Shown here one piece after another: positions 24,736 to 33,916 of a stretch of DNA of 64,000 bases. Source of the stretch: Bacteroidota bacterium (GTDB taxonomy: Bacteria; Bacteroidota; Bacteroidia; B-17B0; Aurantibacillaceae); NCBI GenBank assembly GCA_021323535.1, contig JAJONO010000035.1, positions 23,000 through 86,999 on the forward strand, in the 5' to 3' direction. The first letter of the stretch is position 1; each line of letters starts with the position of its first letter. A program made the position numbers and the translations under genes. The notes beneath the pieces were generated by a model that saw only the letters and a list, made by a program, of their open reading frames with translations, was not told the DNA's origin and did no database searches.

Positions 24736-24879
24736 TGCGTTAATAACGTAATTTTCTTTGAAAAATTATACTGAACGAAATTTTAAAAAAGCCGTGCAGA
24801 TCGTGTTGAAGCAGAAGAAATCCCATGTGTGTGGTTTTTTGTTTGAGTAGTGTAAAAAACTTGCTCTTTCAAGCGTACG

Positions 24880-24985
24880 AAAAATAAAAAATACCCGAAG
24901 GCTTGCTTCACTTCAGTGCGGGCACACCCATAAAGGATCAACGAGCGAAGCGAGTTAATCCTGTTATGAACCTTTTACGGTAAGA
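24880..24985. repeat. Imperfect palindromic spacer sequence
   Basis: Spacer downstream of the esterase gene containing CCCGAAGGCTTGCTTCACTT and CGAGCGAAGCGAG, with short mirror and inverted words. Similar words follow tRNA-Ser and the phosphatase gene. No clear U-tract terminator. Confidence 0.35.
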
Positions 24986-24989
24986 CCGT

Positions 24990-26081
24990 CTACTCTTTAA
25001 TGAATTTACTGTAGATGTCAGAGTTCTTCTGCTTTACGCGAAAAAAATATAAACCTGCCGCTAATCCGGTTAAATTAAATTCGGTTTCAACGGAACTGTA
25101 AAACTGCATCTTTCCTAAAGCATCAAACACGTACACTTCAAAAGGAATGTTCAGATCAATACCCTTCAAAGAAATTTTTTCGCGCGCAGGATTCGGATAT
25201 AATTCAAAGCCCGAATTATTTTTTTTATTTTCGGCAATACCAACAGCGGAAGGACATAACTGATCTGCCCACAGCGAATCGGCGAAATCAAGTATAGAAT
25301 TAAAAATCGGATCGTTCACATTCAGGAACGAGGTATGAGTACCTGGTACAAGGTAAAAACGTTTGCAATAATCATAGGTCGACATGGAATCATTAAAAAC
25401 AGTAGATTGCTGAGTTCCTAAAAAACCATCGCTTTGCCCTACGAGGAACATGAATTTTGTTTTATTACCATTGGAGAGATTATGCGCCGGAGCGGCATCA
25501 TCCCAATAGTTTGCACTGTCAAGTACCATCGGCTTTATATCGGCATACCGCAAAGGATTTATATATTCAAAATTCACAGGAGCATTGGCAGAAATAACAC
25601 CCGAAATTTTCAATCCGGCATTATAACCACAGCCATTCAATAAACTTTGAGGGTGGGTGAGTCCGTGCAATACACATAGGTGGGCTCCGGCAGAATGACC
25701 ATACATAATAATTTTGGATGAGTCTCCATTTATTAAACCTGCATTTACTTTTGTCCATGCAATTGCGCAGGAAACATCCTGTGGAATTGCAGGATGGCCA
25801 GGATAACCCGTCTGGCCTGAAAGACGGTAATTAATATTGACAACAGCATACCCAGCGTTTTTAAAAAATACCGCTATATTTTGAAAGGGAGCATCGGTTT
25901 TATCTCCAGCGGCCCATCCACCACCATGTACTATAATTAAAACAGGTGAGTTGGGATTTGTTGCTGTTGTGTAATCAAGTTTGTGAGAAGGATCACTGCC
26001 ATAAGCAATATCAATTCCATTTGGTTGGGCAATAAGGTTTGAAAGCTGAAAGAGTAAAATGAGAAGTATAAGTTTTTTCAT
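24990..26081 (-). CDS. Secreted alpha/beta-hydrolase (BD-FAE/carboxylesterase-like) with T9SS type A domain
   Basis: A 363-residue protein with signal peptide (1-19). The alpha/beta-hydrolase core has the oxyanion motif HGGGW (52-56), nucleophile Ser130 in GHSAG, and likely Asp218 (GQSDGF) and His249 (PGTHTS). It resembles acetylesterase/BD-FAE-type enzymes that act on esters of plant polysaccharides or small esters. Residues about 285-363 are a type A sorting domain (YPNPAREKISL...YSKFIKE), so it should be exported by T9SS. The substrate is inferred only at class level. Confidence 0.9.
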   Translation of the reverse strand: MKKLILLILLFQLSNLIAQPNGIDIAYGSDPSHKLDYTTATNPNSPVLIIVHGGGWAAGDKTDAPFQNIAVFFKNAGYAVVNINYRLSGQTGYPGHPAIPQDVSCAIAWTKVNAGLINGDSSKIIMYGHSAGAHLCVLHGLTHPQSLLNGCGYNAGLKISGVISANAPVNFEYINPLRYADIKPMVLDSANYWDDAAPAHNLSNGNKTKFMFLVGQSDGFLGTQQSTVFNDSMSTYDYCKRFYLVPGTHTSFLNVNDPIFNSILDFADSLWADQLCPSAVGIAENKKNNSGFELYPNPAREKISLKGIDLNIPFEVYVFDALGKMQFYSSVETEFNLTGLAAGLYFFRVKQKNSDIYSKFIKE

Positions 26082-26191
26082 GTTTTCGAAGTTTAAACTA
26101 TGACTCCGGAAATTGATGAAGGTTTAAAAGGACTTAAACTATCGCTCACTTTTTGATTTCGAGCGACCTCTTGTTTATTTTAATACGGCAC

Positions 26192-27769
26192 TTACTCTTT
26201 CACTATCTTTTTTACTATAGTACCATCAGCAGAACGGATAAAGTATATTCCTGCATTTTCTTCCGAAAGATTAACCTGGGCCTTATCATTAGAGATTTGA
26301 ATGGATCGTATTTTTTTTCCTTGAACATTATAAATGTCAAAGTTTTGAATCGTTGCCTCGCTATAAATTGTAAACGTGTTGTAGAACGGATTAGGCGAAA
26401 TTAAAACCGGATTATTTGAAGCCACCACACCCGAAATATTTGTGCATGCGCTTACATTCTGCGTAAATGATGTTGTTACCTTACATGAATTTGTTGCCGT
26501 GCCGACTACAGAATACATTGTTGTTGTAGCAGGACTAATAGTTGCACTTGCATTTGCAGATCCTGTGTTCCAGCTATATGTCGAAGCGCCACTTGCAGTT
26601 AAAGTAGCCGTCTGCCCCACGCATAACAAACTTGAACTCGATACCACAGATACTGTTGGCAAGGCTGTATTGTTAAGCAGAACAGAAATACTTGACCCTC
26701 CTACATTGGCAACTGCAAGATCAATTTTTCCATCGTTATTAAAATCATTCTGAGTAATTCCTATCGGTACATTCTGAACAGGAAAACCAACTCCACTCGC
26801 AAATGTTCCGCTGTTACTTCCGAGTAAAACACCTGCAGTGCTTAATGCATTATTTGCTGTAGCAAGGTCTGTAGATCCGTCGTTATTAAAATCGGCTGAT
26901 GTAATACCATAACATACCGCACCAACTCCACTTATGTAAGGTACAGAAGGACTGAAACTTCCTGTACCCGTTCCCAATAGTACAAACACTTGTGGAGATT
27001 GAAAATGGGCAACGGCCACATCGTTGTTACCATCATTATTAAAATCTCCCCAGGTAATTTTTCGTGAACTTCCTGAAATTGTAAAATTTACCGGGGCCGC
27101 AAAACTTCCTGTACCTGTTCCAAGGAGTAATGACACATTGTTGTCTCCTGAATTAGCTGTAACAATATCCGGATTGGTATCGCCATTAAAATCTGCCGCA
27201 ATTACTCCCATTGGTCCGCTTCCAACAGCAAAATTAGTTGTTGCAGAAAAACTTCCTGTTCCATCACCCATAAGCACTGTTACACTGGCAACATTTGCCG
27301 CGGCTATAACCACATCTAATTTAGTATCGTTATTAAAATCAATACAGGCCATATGTCTTGGACCAGATGCAACCGTGTAATTTACTGCTGCAATAAAACT
27401 TCCGGTCCCTGTTCCTAATAAAACAGAAATATCATTCCCGGTAAAATTCGTTACAACCAAATCCTGGTTGCCATCTCCGTTAAGATCGGCAGCCTGCACA
27501 TCCGTGGCCCCATTACCAGCCGTAAAAGTTACCGGCGCGCCAAAAGTACCGGAAGCAGATCCCAGCATGAGCTGAATAGTACCGGTAGTACCAGACTGAG
27601 CGCATGCCAGGTCCTTGTTTCCATCGCCGTTAAAATCTGCAGATGTAAGATGGGCGGCCGATGCAGTCAGCGTATAATGCACTGCGGGCGAAAATGAAAC
27701 AGCGCAGGTTTGTGATTTTCCGCCGGTGAAAATTAAAAATAATGACAGGGTACTTAAGACTTTTTTCAT
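26192..27769 (-). CDS. FG-GAP/VCBS-repeat T9SS protein
   Basis: A 525-residue protein with signal peptide (1-19) and seven FG-GAP/VCBS repeats (residues about 25-355), each with a calcium-loop pattern such as DFNGDGNKDLA or DFNNDGKIDLA followed by LLGTGTGSFxxPVNF. An Ig-like segment (about 365-440, PTVSVVSSSSLLCVGQTATL) and a type A sorting domain (SPNPFYNTF...KKIVKE) follow. It likely forms a Ca-binding propeller at the cell surface, in adhesion or recognition. It lies 33 bp downstream of the SprB-repeat gene and may be co-transcribed. Confidence 0.9.
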   Translation of the reverse strand: MKKVLSTLSLFLIFTGGKSQTCAVSFSPAVHYTLTASAAHLTSADFNGDGNKDLACAQSGTTGTIQLMLGSASGTFGAPVTFTAGNGATDVQAADLNGDGNQDLVVTNFTGNDISVLLGTGTGSFIAAVNYTVASGPRHMACIDFNNDTKLDVVIAAANVASVTVLMGDGTGSFSATTNFAVGSGPMGVIAADFNGDTNPDIVTANSGDNNVSLLLGTGTGSFAAPVNFTISGSSRKITWGDFNNDGNNDVAVAHFQSPQVFVLLGTGTGSFSPSVPYISGVGAVCYGITSADFNNDGSTDLATANNALSTAGVLLGSNSGTFASGVGFPVQNVPIGITQNDFNNDGKIDLAVANVGGSSISVLLNNTALPTVSVVSSSSLLCVGQTATLTASGASTYSWNTGSANASATISPATTTMYSVVGTATNSCKVTTSFTQNVSACTNISGVVASNNPVLISPNPFYNTFTIYSEATIQNFDIYNVQGKKIRSIQISNDKAQVNLSEENAGIYFIRSADGTIVKKIVKE

Positions 27770-27802
27770 GTATGATATTTTATTTTTGATTCGAATGAGT
27801 TC

Positions 27803-30800
27803 TTAATAAACAACTATTTTTCTTACTGTTCTTTTTCCCGCACCTGATAACAATACTGTGTAGACTCCTTTTCCATAATCTGCCAGATGAATCTGTTTAG
27901 AGTAACTTCCAATAAGCATCGGAAATTCATCGGCATAAACAATTTGCCCAAGGGAGTTAAAGACCTGAAGATTATAATTTGATTTTACGTCGGTATTAAA
28001 TAAAATATTAAAGTTTCCATCGTTAGGATTTGGAAAAACATCCATGTAAAAAGGATTGATCATTTCTTCTTCTCCTGCCACACTAAGATTTTTAACAGAT
28101 GTCATTCTTCCACCTTCGTTGGTAACAGTAACAGTATTGGAATTTACAATGGCGCAGTTGCCTAATGTTACCCTTGTAAAATAATTACCGTTTTGCGATG
28201 GATTAAAATTCTGGGAAGTAGCTCCTGGAATCGCAACGCCGTTTAAGAACCACTGATTGCCCCCTGTGGCTGTTGATCGTAAAATACCGCCTATACTTAA
28301 TATGAAAACAGTTGGCGTTGGTAAACTTGTAATGTGATCAACAAAAACTTTCATGCTAAAATCACATTGATAAACGGATTCACCTGTAGCGGTAATTATG
28401 TAGAAACCAGGATTCAGTGTCACCAAGCCAGTTTCGGGATTATTAACAAATGTAGTGCTGCCTGTACTTACCCTTTTTATTTTAAAACCTATGTCTCCTT
28501 CCATTGTTGTACCCCATTCTGTTGCAACCATATTTCTGATTATCCCATTGGCAAGTCCGCAGGAGGCTGTTAGAACACTGGCGCTGATCTCTGTTGGTCT
28601 TGGACCATAACCTTCATATGGCTCCCACCAGTGGGATGATGATTGGTTGCTAATGTCTGCTGACCATACTTTATCTACATTCACCGGGCTTTTACATCCA
28701 TTAGCATCTGTTATTGTGAGAGAGTAATCGCCAGCCGGTAAATTATTGAAAAAAGAGGAGCTTTGCACTCTGGGAGCAACGATCGGGCCATCGAGTGAGT
28801 AAGAAAAAGGAGATGAACCACTCACAGTGTACGTTAGAGTACCATCTGCCGCACCGCAATCACTTGGAAAAGGATCCACGTTAACAACGTTAGGGCCCGG
28901 AGCAACAGTTCCAACCGATACTACCGCCGTATAAAAACAGGTAGCGAATACATCTTTCACCACAAACGTATGATTGCCCGCCGATAAACCATTATACACA
29001 GTAAGCATTGTGAATATCTGGCTATTATTAAATTTATAACTGTAAGGAGGAACACCTCCTGTTATACCAGTAATGGTTATGGCGCCATCTGTTGCTGTTT
29101 GACAACCCGCTTTTTTTACAGAATAGGATAGGCCATTTGGACCATAAGATGTAGGTTGTGAAATGACAGTTGTTTTGCTGAAGGTACACCCGTTGTTATC
29201 TCTCACTTTTAATGTATAGGAAGTCTGGCTCGGAGCCAGGCCTGTAATAAGAGTTTGATTATTGAAATTTGTTCCGTTTACAAAATAGGTATAAGGAGGA
29301 GTGCCGCCCGTTACAGTTCCAAATTGCACCGAACCTGTCGTAAGCGTACAGGTGGCATTTGTTTTGGTGAAATTAAAATTGCTTGGTCCAGGCACATCCA
29401 GTATTGTTTTCACAACATTTAATTTACAACCGGCGCCATCTTTAACTGTTAATGTATGATTTCCTGCAGCAAGGTTCGCAAAATTATTTCCTGTTCCGAA
29501 TGCGGAGTTATCTATGGAATAACTTAATGTAGGAACTCCGCCTATGACAGATGTAATTCCTAAAAAACCACCGTTTTGGCTGCACAGGTCATGTATAACA
29601 AAAACAGTCATGTCTGTTGGTCCCGACGTATTATTCACAATGGCAGATGTTGTAAACGTACAATTATTAGCGTCTTTTACAATGACGGGATAAACGTCGG
29701 ACGGTAAACCAGTATAAGTAGTAGCGGTAGTAAAGGTTGCTCCGTCAAATGAGAAAGTGTATGGAGATTTTCCTCCTGTTACATTTCCCAAAACAACAAT
29801 TCCCGAATTTCCATTGCAAGGTGTATTGGTCACTGTTATTACCACTGCAATTGGCGCGATGCTTGCCACTTCAACTGTTTTGTTCAGTACACAACCAATA
29901 CCATCTTTTACCGTCACTCCATAAATATCTGCCTTCAGGTTAGGAAAAACAGGTGAGCTTTGAAAACTGAAATTACTTATTGAATACGAGAGAGGACTCG
30001 AACCGCCATCAACCGCTGTAACATGAATGGTGCCGTTAGATGCACCGGTGCAGGTGGCATTGGCAACTGCTACTGTAAAATTATTAGGTCCGGCTGTATT
30101 ATTGACCGAAACAAGTTTTTCAAACAGGCAATCATTTCCATCTTCAACAACAACTGTATAAATTCCTGCCGGCAAACCAGGATAATTCACAGAGTTAGTG
30201 AAAGCTGATCCATTCATTGAAAAACTAAAATTTGGTGTTCCGCCACTCACGGCCCCTAAAAGAATTCTTCCTGTGCTTGCATTACAAGGTGTATTGGTTA
30301 CTGATACGGCAATATCGGTTGGTGCCAGATTCAGAACAGAAACTGTTTTACTGAAAATGCAGCCGATATTATCTTTCACGGAGATCCGGTATTCGGTGGC
30401 AGGCAGGTCAGGAAAAAGTGTGGATGCCTGGAAATTGGTATTGTCTTTAGAATATTTCATCTGGCTAAAACTTCCCGAACCTCCCGAAACACTTATCACA
30501 TTAATGGATCCGTTATCCTTGCCGCAGGTTTCGTTGGTAACTGCAACATCAAAATTATTTGGTCCCGATGTATTATTAAGAAGAATGGAAGTTGTAAATG
30601 TACATCCAACCGCATCTTCTACTACTACCTGGTAAGCGCCGGCCGGCAGTCCTGTGTAAGTTGTGGTAGAAGTGAATGAGCCACCATTAAAAGAAAAACT
30701 GTATGGAAACGTTCCGCCTGTTACATCACCTAACTTAATAATTCCTGTACTTGCAGTACATGCTGTAGGTGTTACAGTAAATGCTATTGCAGTTGGCGCA

Positions 30801-32074
30801 ACATTTATAATGTTTACGGTTTTAGGAAGTAAACAGCCCACATTATCTTTTACAAATACTGAATAAAGATCGGCCGGAAGATCTGTGAATACAGGTGATG
30901 TTTGATAATTGACATTATCGAGCGAATATTTAAAAGGACTTCCGGAACCTGCAACTGCGGTTACATTGATTACGCCGTTACCTAAACTACAGGTTTCGGG
31001 CGTGGCCACAACTGTAAAATCAGTAGGGCCCGATGTATTGCCAACAATGGCAAAAGTTTCAAATGTACAACCCTTGTTATCTTTTACAACAACAGGATAA
31101 GCATCTGCAAATAAACCAGTATGAAGTGTTGCAGTTGTAACACTACCGTCAAATAAAAGAGTGTATGGTGGCGATCCGCCCGTTATAGTTCCTAAAGAAA
31201 CTTTACCCAGGTTTTGATTACAAGGTGTATTGGTAACACTAATGACAATTGATGTTGGCGGGCTTGGAGCTGCAATCTGGAAAATATGTTTCACCCGGCA
31301 ACCATTCGAATCTTCAGCTGTGGCCGTATACGTACCAGGTGTTTTGTTACTGAACACTGTCTGAGTACCAAAAGTACCACCGTTTACTGAATACAGAAAG
31401 GGAGGTGTTCCTCCGTTTGTGGCTCCAATTGTAAAGGATCCTGTTCCGGTAAGACAATTGGCTCCTGTTACAGCAACGGCTAAACTCGCAATTGCCGGAA
31501 ATATTGTTACATTGACTGAGGTAGTGCTGGAACATCCGTTATCTGTTACAGTGTGAGTTACAGCATGAGGACCCGCAGTTAAAAAAGTTACTCCCGATGG
31601 ATTGGCAGCGGAGGAGGAAGAAGGCGATCCTCCCGCAAAGGACCATGCATGTACTCCGGTTGAACCTGTATTGGTAAAATTAATGGAATTGGTTAACTGA
31701 CATTGGTTCCCTGAAAAATTAAATGTTGCCACAGGAATAGGAAACACTTTAAGAATGCCGGTTTTAATAACTGTTAGTTCTCCTTCTCCGGTAAACGTAA
31801 CGGTTAATGTAACTGAAAAAACTCCTGAATTAGTATAGGTGATCGTAGGATTTTGCAGAACAGAAACAGATGGCGTACCTCCTTCAAATGTCCATTCCCA
31901 TTTTGTTGCCTCCCCTGTTGATATATCAGTAAATGAAACAGATTGTCCAACACAGATTCCTTCGGCAGATGCAGTAAAGTCGGGCACCGACGAAGCGCTT
32001 ACATGAGCAGTGTTACTTTTTAATTGAAGTAAGCATATTAAACACATGCTTAGTAATAGAAATGTTTTTTTCAT
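27803..32074 (-). CDS. Giant SprB-repeat, PKD-containing T9SS adhesin
   Basis: A 1423-residue protein with signal peptide (ending LKSNTAHVSA region). One or two PKD domains (about 30-190; FTASAEGICVGQSVSFTD, WEWTFEGG) are followed by about twelve SprB-type repeats of about 70 residues (core GGTPPYTYSVNG...GLPAGxYxVxVKDxxGC), ending near residue 1130. An extra beta-rich region and a type A sorting domain (FPNPNDGNFNI...RKIVVY) close it. SprB repeats occur in the gliding adhesin SprB and many surface proteins. Role is probably adhesion, export through T9SS. Repeats alternate in two flavours, so duplication was of pairs. Confidence 0.92.
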   Translation of the reverse strand: MKKTFLLLSMCLICLLQLKSNTAHVSASSVPDFTASAEGICVGQSVSFTDISTGEATKWEWTFEGGTPSVSVLQNPTITYTNSGVFSVTLTVTFTGEGELTVIKTGILKVFPIPVATFNFSGNQCQLTNSINFTNTGSTGVHAWSFAGGSPSSSSAANPSGVTFLTAGPHAVTHTVTDNGCSSTTSVNVTIFPAIASLAVAVTGANCLTGTGSFTIGATNGGTPPFLYSVNGGTFGTQTVFSNKTPGTYTATAEDSNGCRVKHIFQIAAPSPPTSIVISVTNTPCNQNLGKVSLGTITGGSPPYTLLFDGSVTTATLHTGLFADAYPVVVKDNKGCTFETFAIVGNTSGPTDFTVVATPETCSLGNGVINVTAVAGSGSPFKYSLDNVNYQTSPVFTDLPADLYSVFVKDNVGCLLPKTVNIINVAPTAIAFTVTPTACTASTGIIKLGDVTGGTFPYSFSFNGGSFTSTTTYTGLPAGAYQVVVEDAVGCTFTTSILLNNTSGPNNFDVAVTNETCGKDNGSINVISVSGGSGSFSQMKYSKDNTNFQASTLFPDLPATEYRISVKDNIGCIFSKTVSVLNLAPTDIAVSVTNTPCNASTGRILLGAVSGGTPNFSFSMNGSAFTNSVNYPGLPAGIYTVVVEDGNDCLFEKLVSVNNTAGPNNFTVAVANATCTGASNGTIHVTAVDGGSSPLSYSISNFSFQSSPVFPNLKADIYGVTVKDGIGCVLNKTVEVASIAPIAVVITVTNTPCNGNSGIVVLGNVTGGKSPYTFSFDGATFTTATTYTGLPSDVYPVIVKDANNCTFTTSAIVNNTSGPTDMTVFVIHDLCSQNGGFLGITSVIGGVPTLSYSIDNSAFGTGNNFANLAAGNHTLTVKDGAGCKLNVVKTILDVPGPSNFNFTKTNATCTLTTGSVQFGTVTGGTPPYTYFVNGTNFNNQTLITGLAPSQTSYTLKVRDNNGCTFSKTTVISQPTSYGPNGLSYSVKKAGCQTATDGAITITGITGGVPPYSYKFNNSQIFTMLTVYNGLSAGNHTFVVKDVFATCFYTAVVSVGTVAPGPNVVNVDPFPSDCGAADGTLTYTVSGSSPFSYSLDGPIVAPRVQSSSFFNNLPAGDYSLTITDANGCKSPVNVDKVWSADISNQSSSHWWEPYEGYGPRPTEISASVLTASCGLANGIIRNMVATEWGTTMEGDIGFKIKRVSTGSTTFVNNPETGLVTLNPGFYIITATGESVYQCDFSMKVFVDHITSLPTPTVFILSIGGILRSTATGGNQWFLNGVAIPGATSQNFNPSQNGNYFTRVTLGNCAIVNSNTVTVTNEGGRMTSVKNLSVAGEEEMINPFYMDVFPNPNDGNFNILFNTDVKSNYNLQVFNSLGQIVYADEFPMLIGSYSKQIHLADYGKGVYTVLLSGAGKRTVRKIVVY

Positions 32075-32301
32075 TCTTTTATAATTTTAATTATTAAGTA
32101 CAATTGGTAAAGTGTTCAATGCAACAATGCAGATCTTAGTTCTTAGGGGGTATTAAGTGCAATAAGAGATTTGCAGAAACACGCAGCGAAAGTATTATCT
32201 CATTATTCAGAATAATAATACAAACCACTACAGAGATTGCACTTTTCAACTATTTGAATTACTACAAGGATTTAACTGATAACCGGAAAAAAAGATGTGG
32301 T

Positions 32302-33171
32302 TCAGCTATTGGTAAATTGCTGCCTGTATTCGAGAGGTGTAGCAGACATATTCTTTTTAAAAAAACGGTTAAAGTACGCCACGTCTTCAAAATTAAGAGA
32401 GAACGCTATTTCTTTCACGCTTAAATTGGTGCTATACAATAAACGCTTGGCCTCTAATAATAAACGTTCGTGAATTAATTGAATCGCTGTTTTGCCTGTT
32501 TCCTTTTTACAGATAGAGTTAAGGTAATTAGGACTGATATTAAGATCTTCCGCATATTGAAAAGCAGAATATTGATTTATAAAATTGACATTGACCAGCT
32601 TTTTAAATTCGATGATTTTAGGATGCGTTGATGTTACCCAGTTAGATTCCGGAACAGACCCGCTCAGAAAGAACTCTTTTATTTTTAAAAGGATGATCTG
32701 GAAATAACACCGTGTGATGTCGTCGTGCAGAAAAGAATTTTTTGAAAAATCGGCGATCAGGATTTTTATTGAATGTTCAATGTCATGAAATACATCTTTA
32801 GGTAGTTTGATCAATGGAGCGTAAGTATCGAAATCATAGAAGGGATACATTTCAAGGAAATTTGTTTTTCCTTCGAGCGACATGAACTCTTCCGTGAAAC
32901 AAAAAACAAAACCATTCGCTGCAGCCGACTTTAACCTATGCACCTGTTCGGGTGATACAAAATGCACGGAGTTTTTTTCTATAGGATATTCTTTAAAATC
33001 AATTTCATGTTTTCCTCCACCTTCTGTGAATAAAAGCAATTCAAAAAAATTATGACGGTGAGGAACCACGCCTTCATAATCCTGGTTCAAGTCACTTTTT
33101 AAAGGAATGATATCAAAGCCCTGACGTTTTAAATTTTTTGCCTGAAGCTTATGGGTTGGAATGGAAGTCAT
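32302..33171 (-). CDS. AraC family transcriptional regulator
   Basis: A 289-residue regulator. An N-terminal cupin-like sensing domain (PHRHNFFELLLFTEGGGKHEIDF) is followed by a C-terminal double helix-turn-helix (about residues 190-289; QYAEDLNISPNYLNSICKKETGKT, VKEIAFSLNFEDVAYFNRFFKK, TPLEYRQ). It should bind DNA and respond to a small ligand. It sits among T9SS cargo genes, so it could control neighbours, but this is unproven. It is transcribed alone from the 91-bp spacer. Confidence 0.92.
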   Translation of the reverse strand: MTSIPTHKLQAKNLKRQGFDIIPLKSDLNQDYEGVVPHRHNFFELLLFTEGGGKHEIDFKEYPIEKNSVHFVSPEQVHRLKSAAANGFVFCFTEEFMSLEGKTNFLEMYPFYDFDTYAPLIKLPKDVFHDIEHSIKILIADFSKNSFLHDDITRCYFQIILLKIKEFFLSGSVPESNWVTSTHPKIIEFKKLVNVNFINQYSAFQYAEDLNISPNYLNSICKKETGKTAIQLIHERLLLEAKRLLYSTNLSVKEIAFSLNFEDVAYFNRFFKKNMSATPLEYRQQFTNS

Positions 33172-33262
33172 GCTATCCTTTTATTCTATCCTAAAAATAG
33201 CATATTTTTCCGTAATTAATAGTTTTTGGTTGGATGAATCGGTCAATTAATTTCCTGGTTCT

Positions 33263-33511
33263 TTATTCCACAATGACTTTAAACAATGTGGCCATATTCT
33301 CCGATGTAAATCTTACAAAATAAATTCCATTCTTCACTTTTATTCCATTATCATTTTCTCCGTTCCAGGTAACGTGATGCTCGCCCGGGTTCTTCTCATC
33401 ATTAAATAAATGTTTTACAGGCTGACCAATAGCGTTGAATATTTTTATATCAACACGGTCTTTCTTCAAAACAGAATAATTTATCTGCGCAATAGAAACG
33501 ATTGAAAACAA
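33263..33511 (-). pseudogene. Orphan T9SS sorting-domain fragment
   Basis: An 82-codon frame that is almost only a C-terminal FlgD-like/type A sorting domain (VDIKIFNAIGQPV, GEHHVTWNGENDNGIKV, NGIYFVRF...FKVIVE). The first residues (FSIVSIAQ) look like the last part of a signal peptide, and an in-frame TAA lies four codons upstream of the only possible TTG start. The simplest reading is a decayed secreted-protein gene in which the body and most of the signal peptide are lost. A functional mini-protein is less likely. Confidence 0.6.
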
Positions 33512-33863
33512 TCTGCAACTTTATTAAAGATACAAAACTAAATATACAGATGCCAATCACAATTGTAAATAATCCTTTGGCATGCATGTACACGCGACTG
33601 AGCATATGTTGGGGCGTATGTGGAATATGGTACGGGTATTAGAAACCTGTTGTTACAATAGTATTGATACGTAACATGTTTTTATTGGTTGTGTGTATAT
33701 GTGCAGCCAATTGGGCTTATATGTATAGTAATTGTGTGGTGTTGTAATGCAATACGCAACATGTTTTTGCAGGCTGTGTATATGTGTTTCTGTTTGTAAT
33801 GTTGTAAGTGATTCAACCCACATATATTAATCTGATAATCCATTGTTATGAGATTAAATACAA
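33512..33863. other. TG-rich gene-free spacer with diverged direct repeats
   Basis: About 350 bp with no convincing gene. Two related stretches (33667-33706 and 33752-33790) share ATACG-AACATGTTTTT and GTGTATATGTG. The whole strand is rich in TGT/GTAT words, unlike any other spacer in the window. It may be remains of a gene, a repeat element or a structured region. Confidence 0.45.
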
Positions 33864-33895
33864 AAAATCACCACTCATTTCTGAATGGTGATTTT
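33864..33895 (-). terminator. Terminator of the ice-binding adhesin gene
   Basis: A 9-bp stem AAATCACCA/TGGTGATTT followed on the minus strand by a T-run. It lies 22 nt past the adhesin stop codon. Confidence 0.8.
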
Positions 33896-33916
33896 AAATG
33901 GTTTACTAATATCGGT

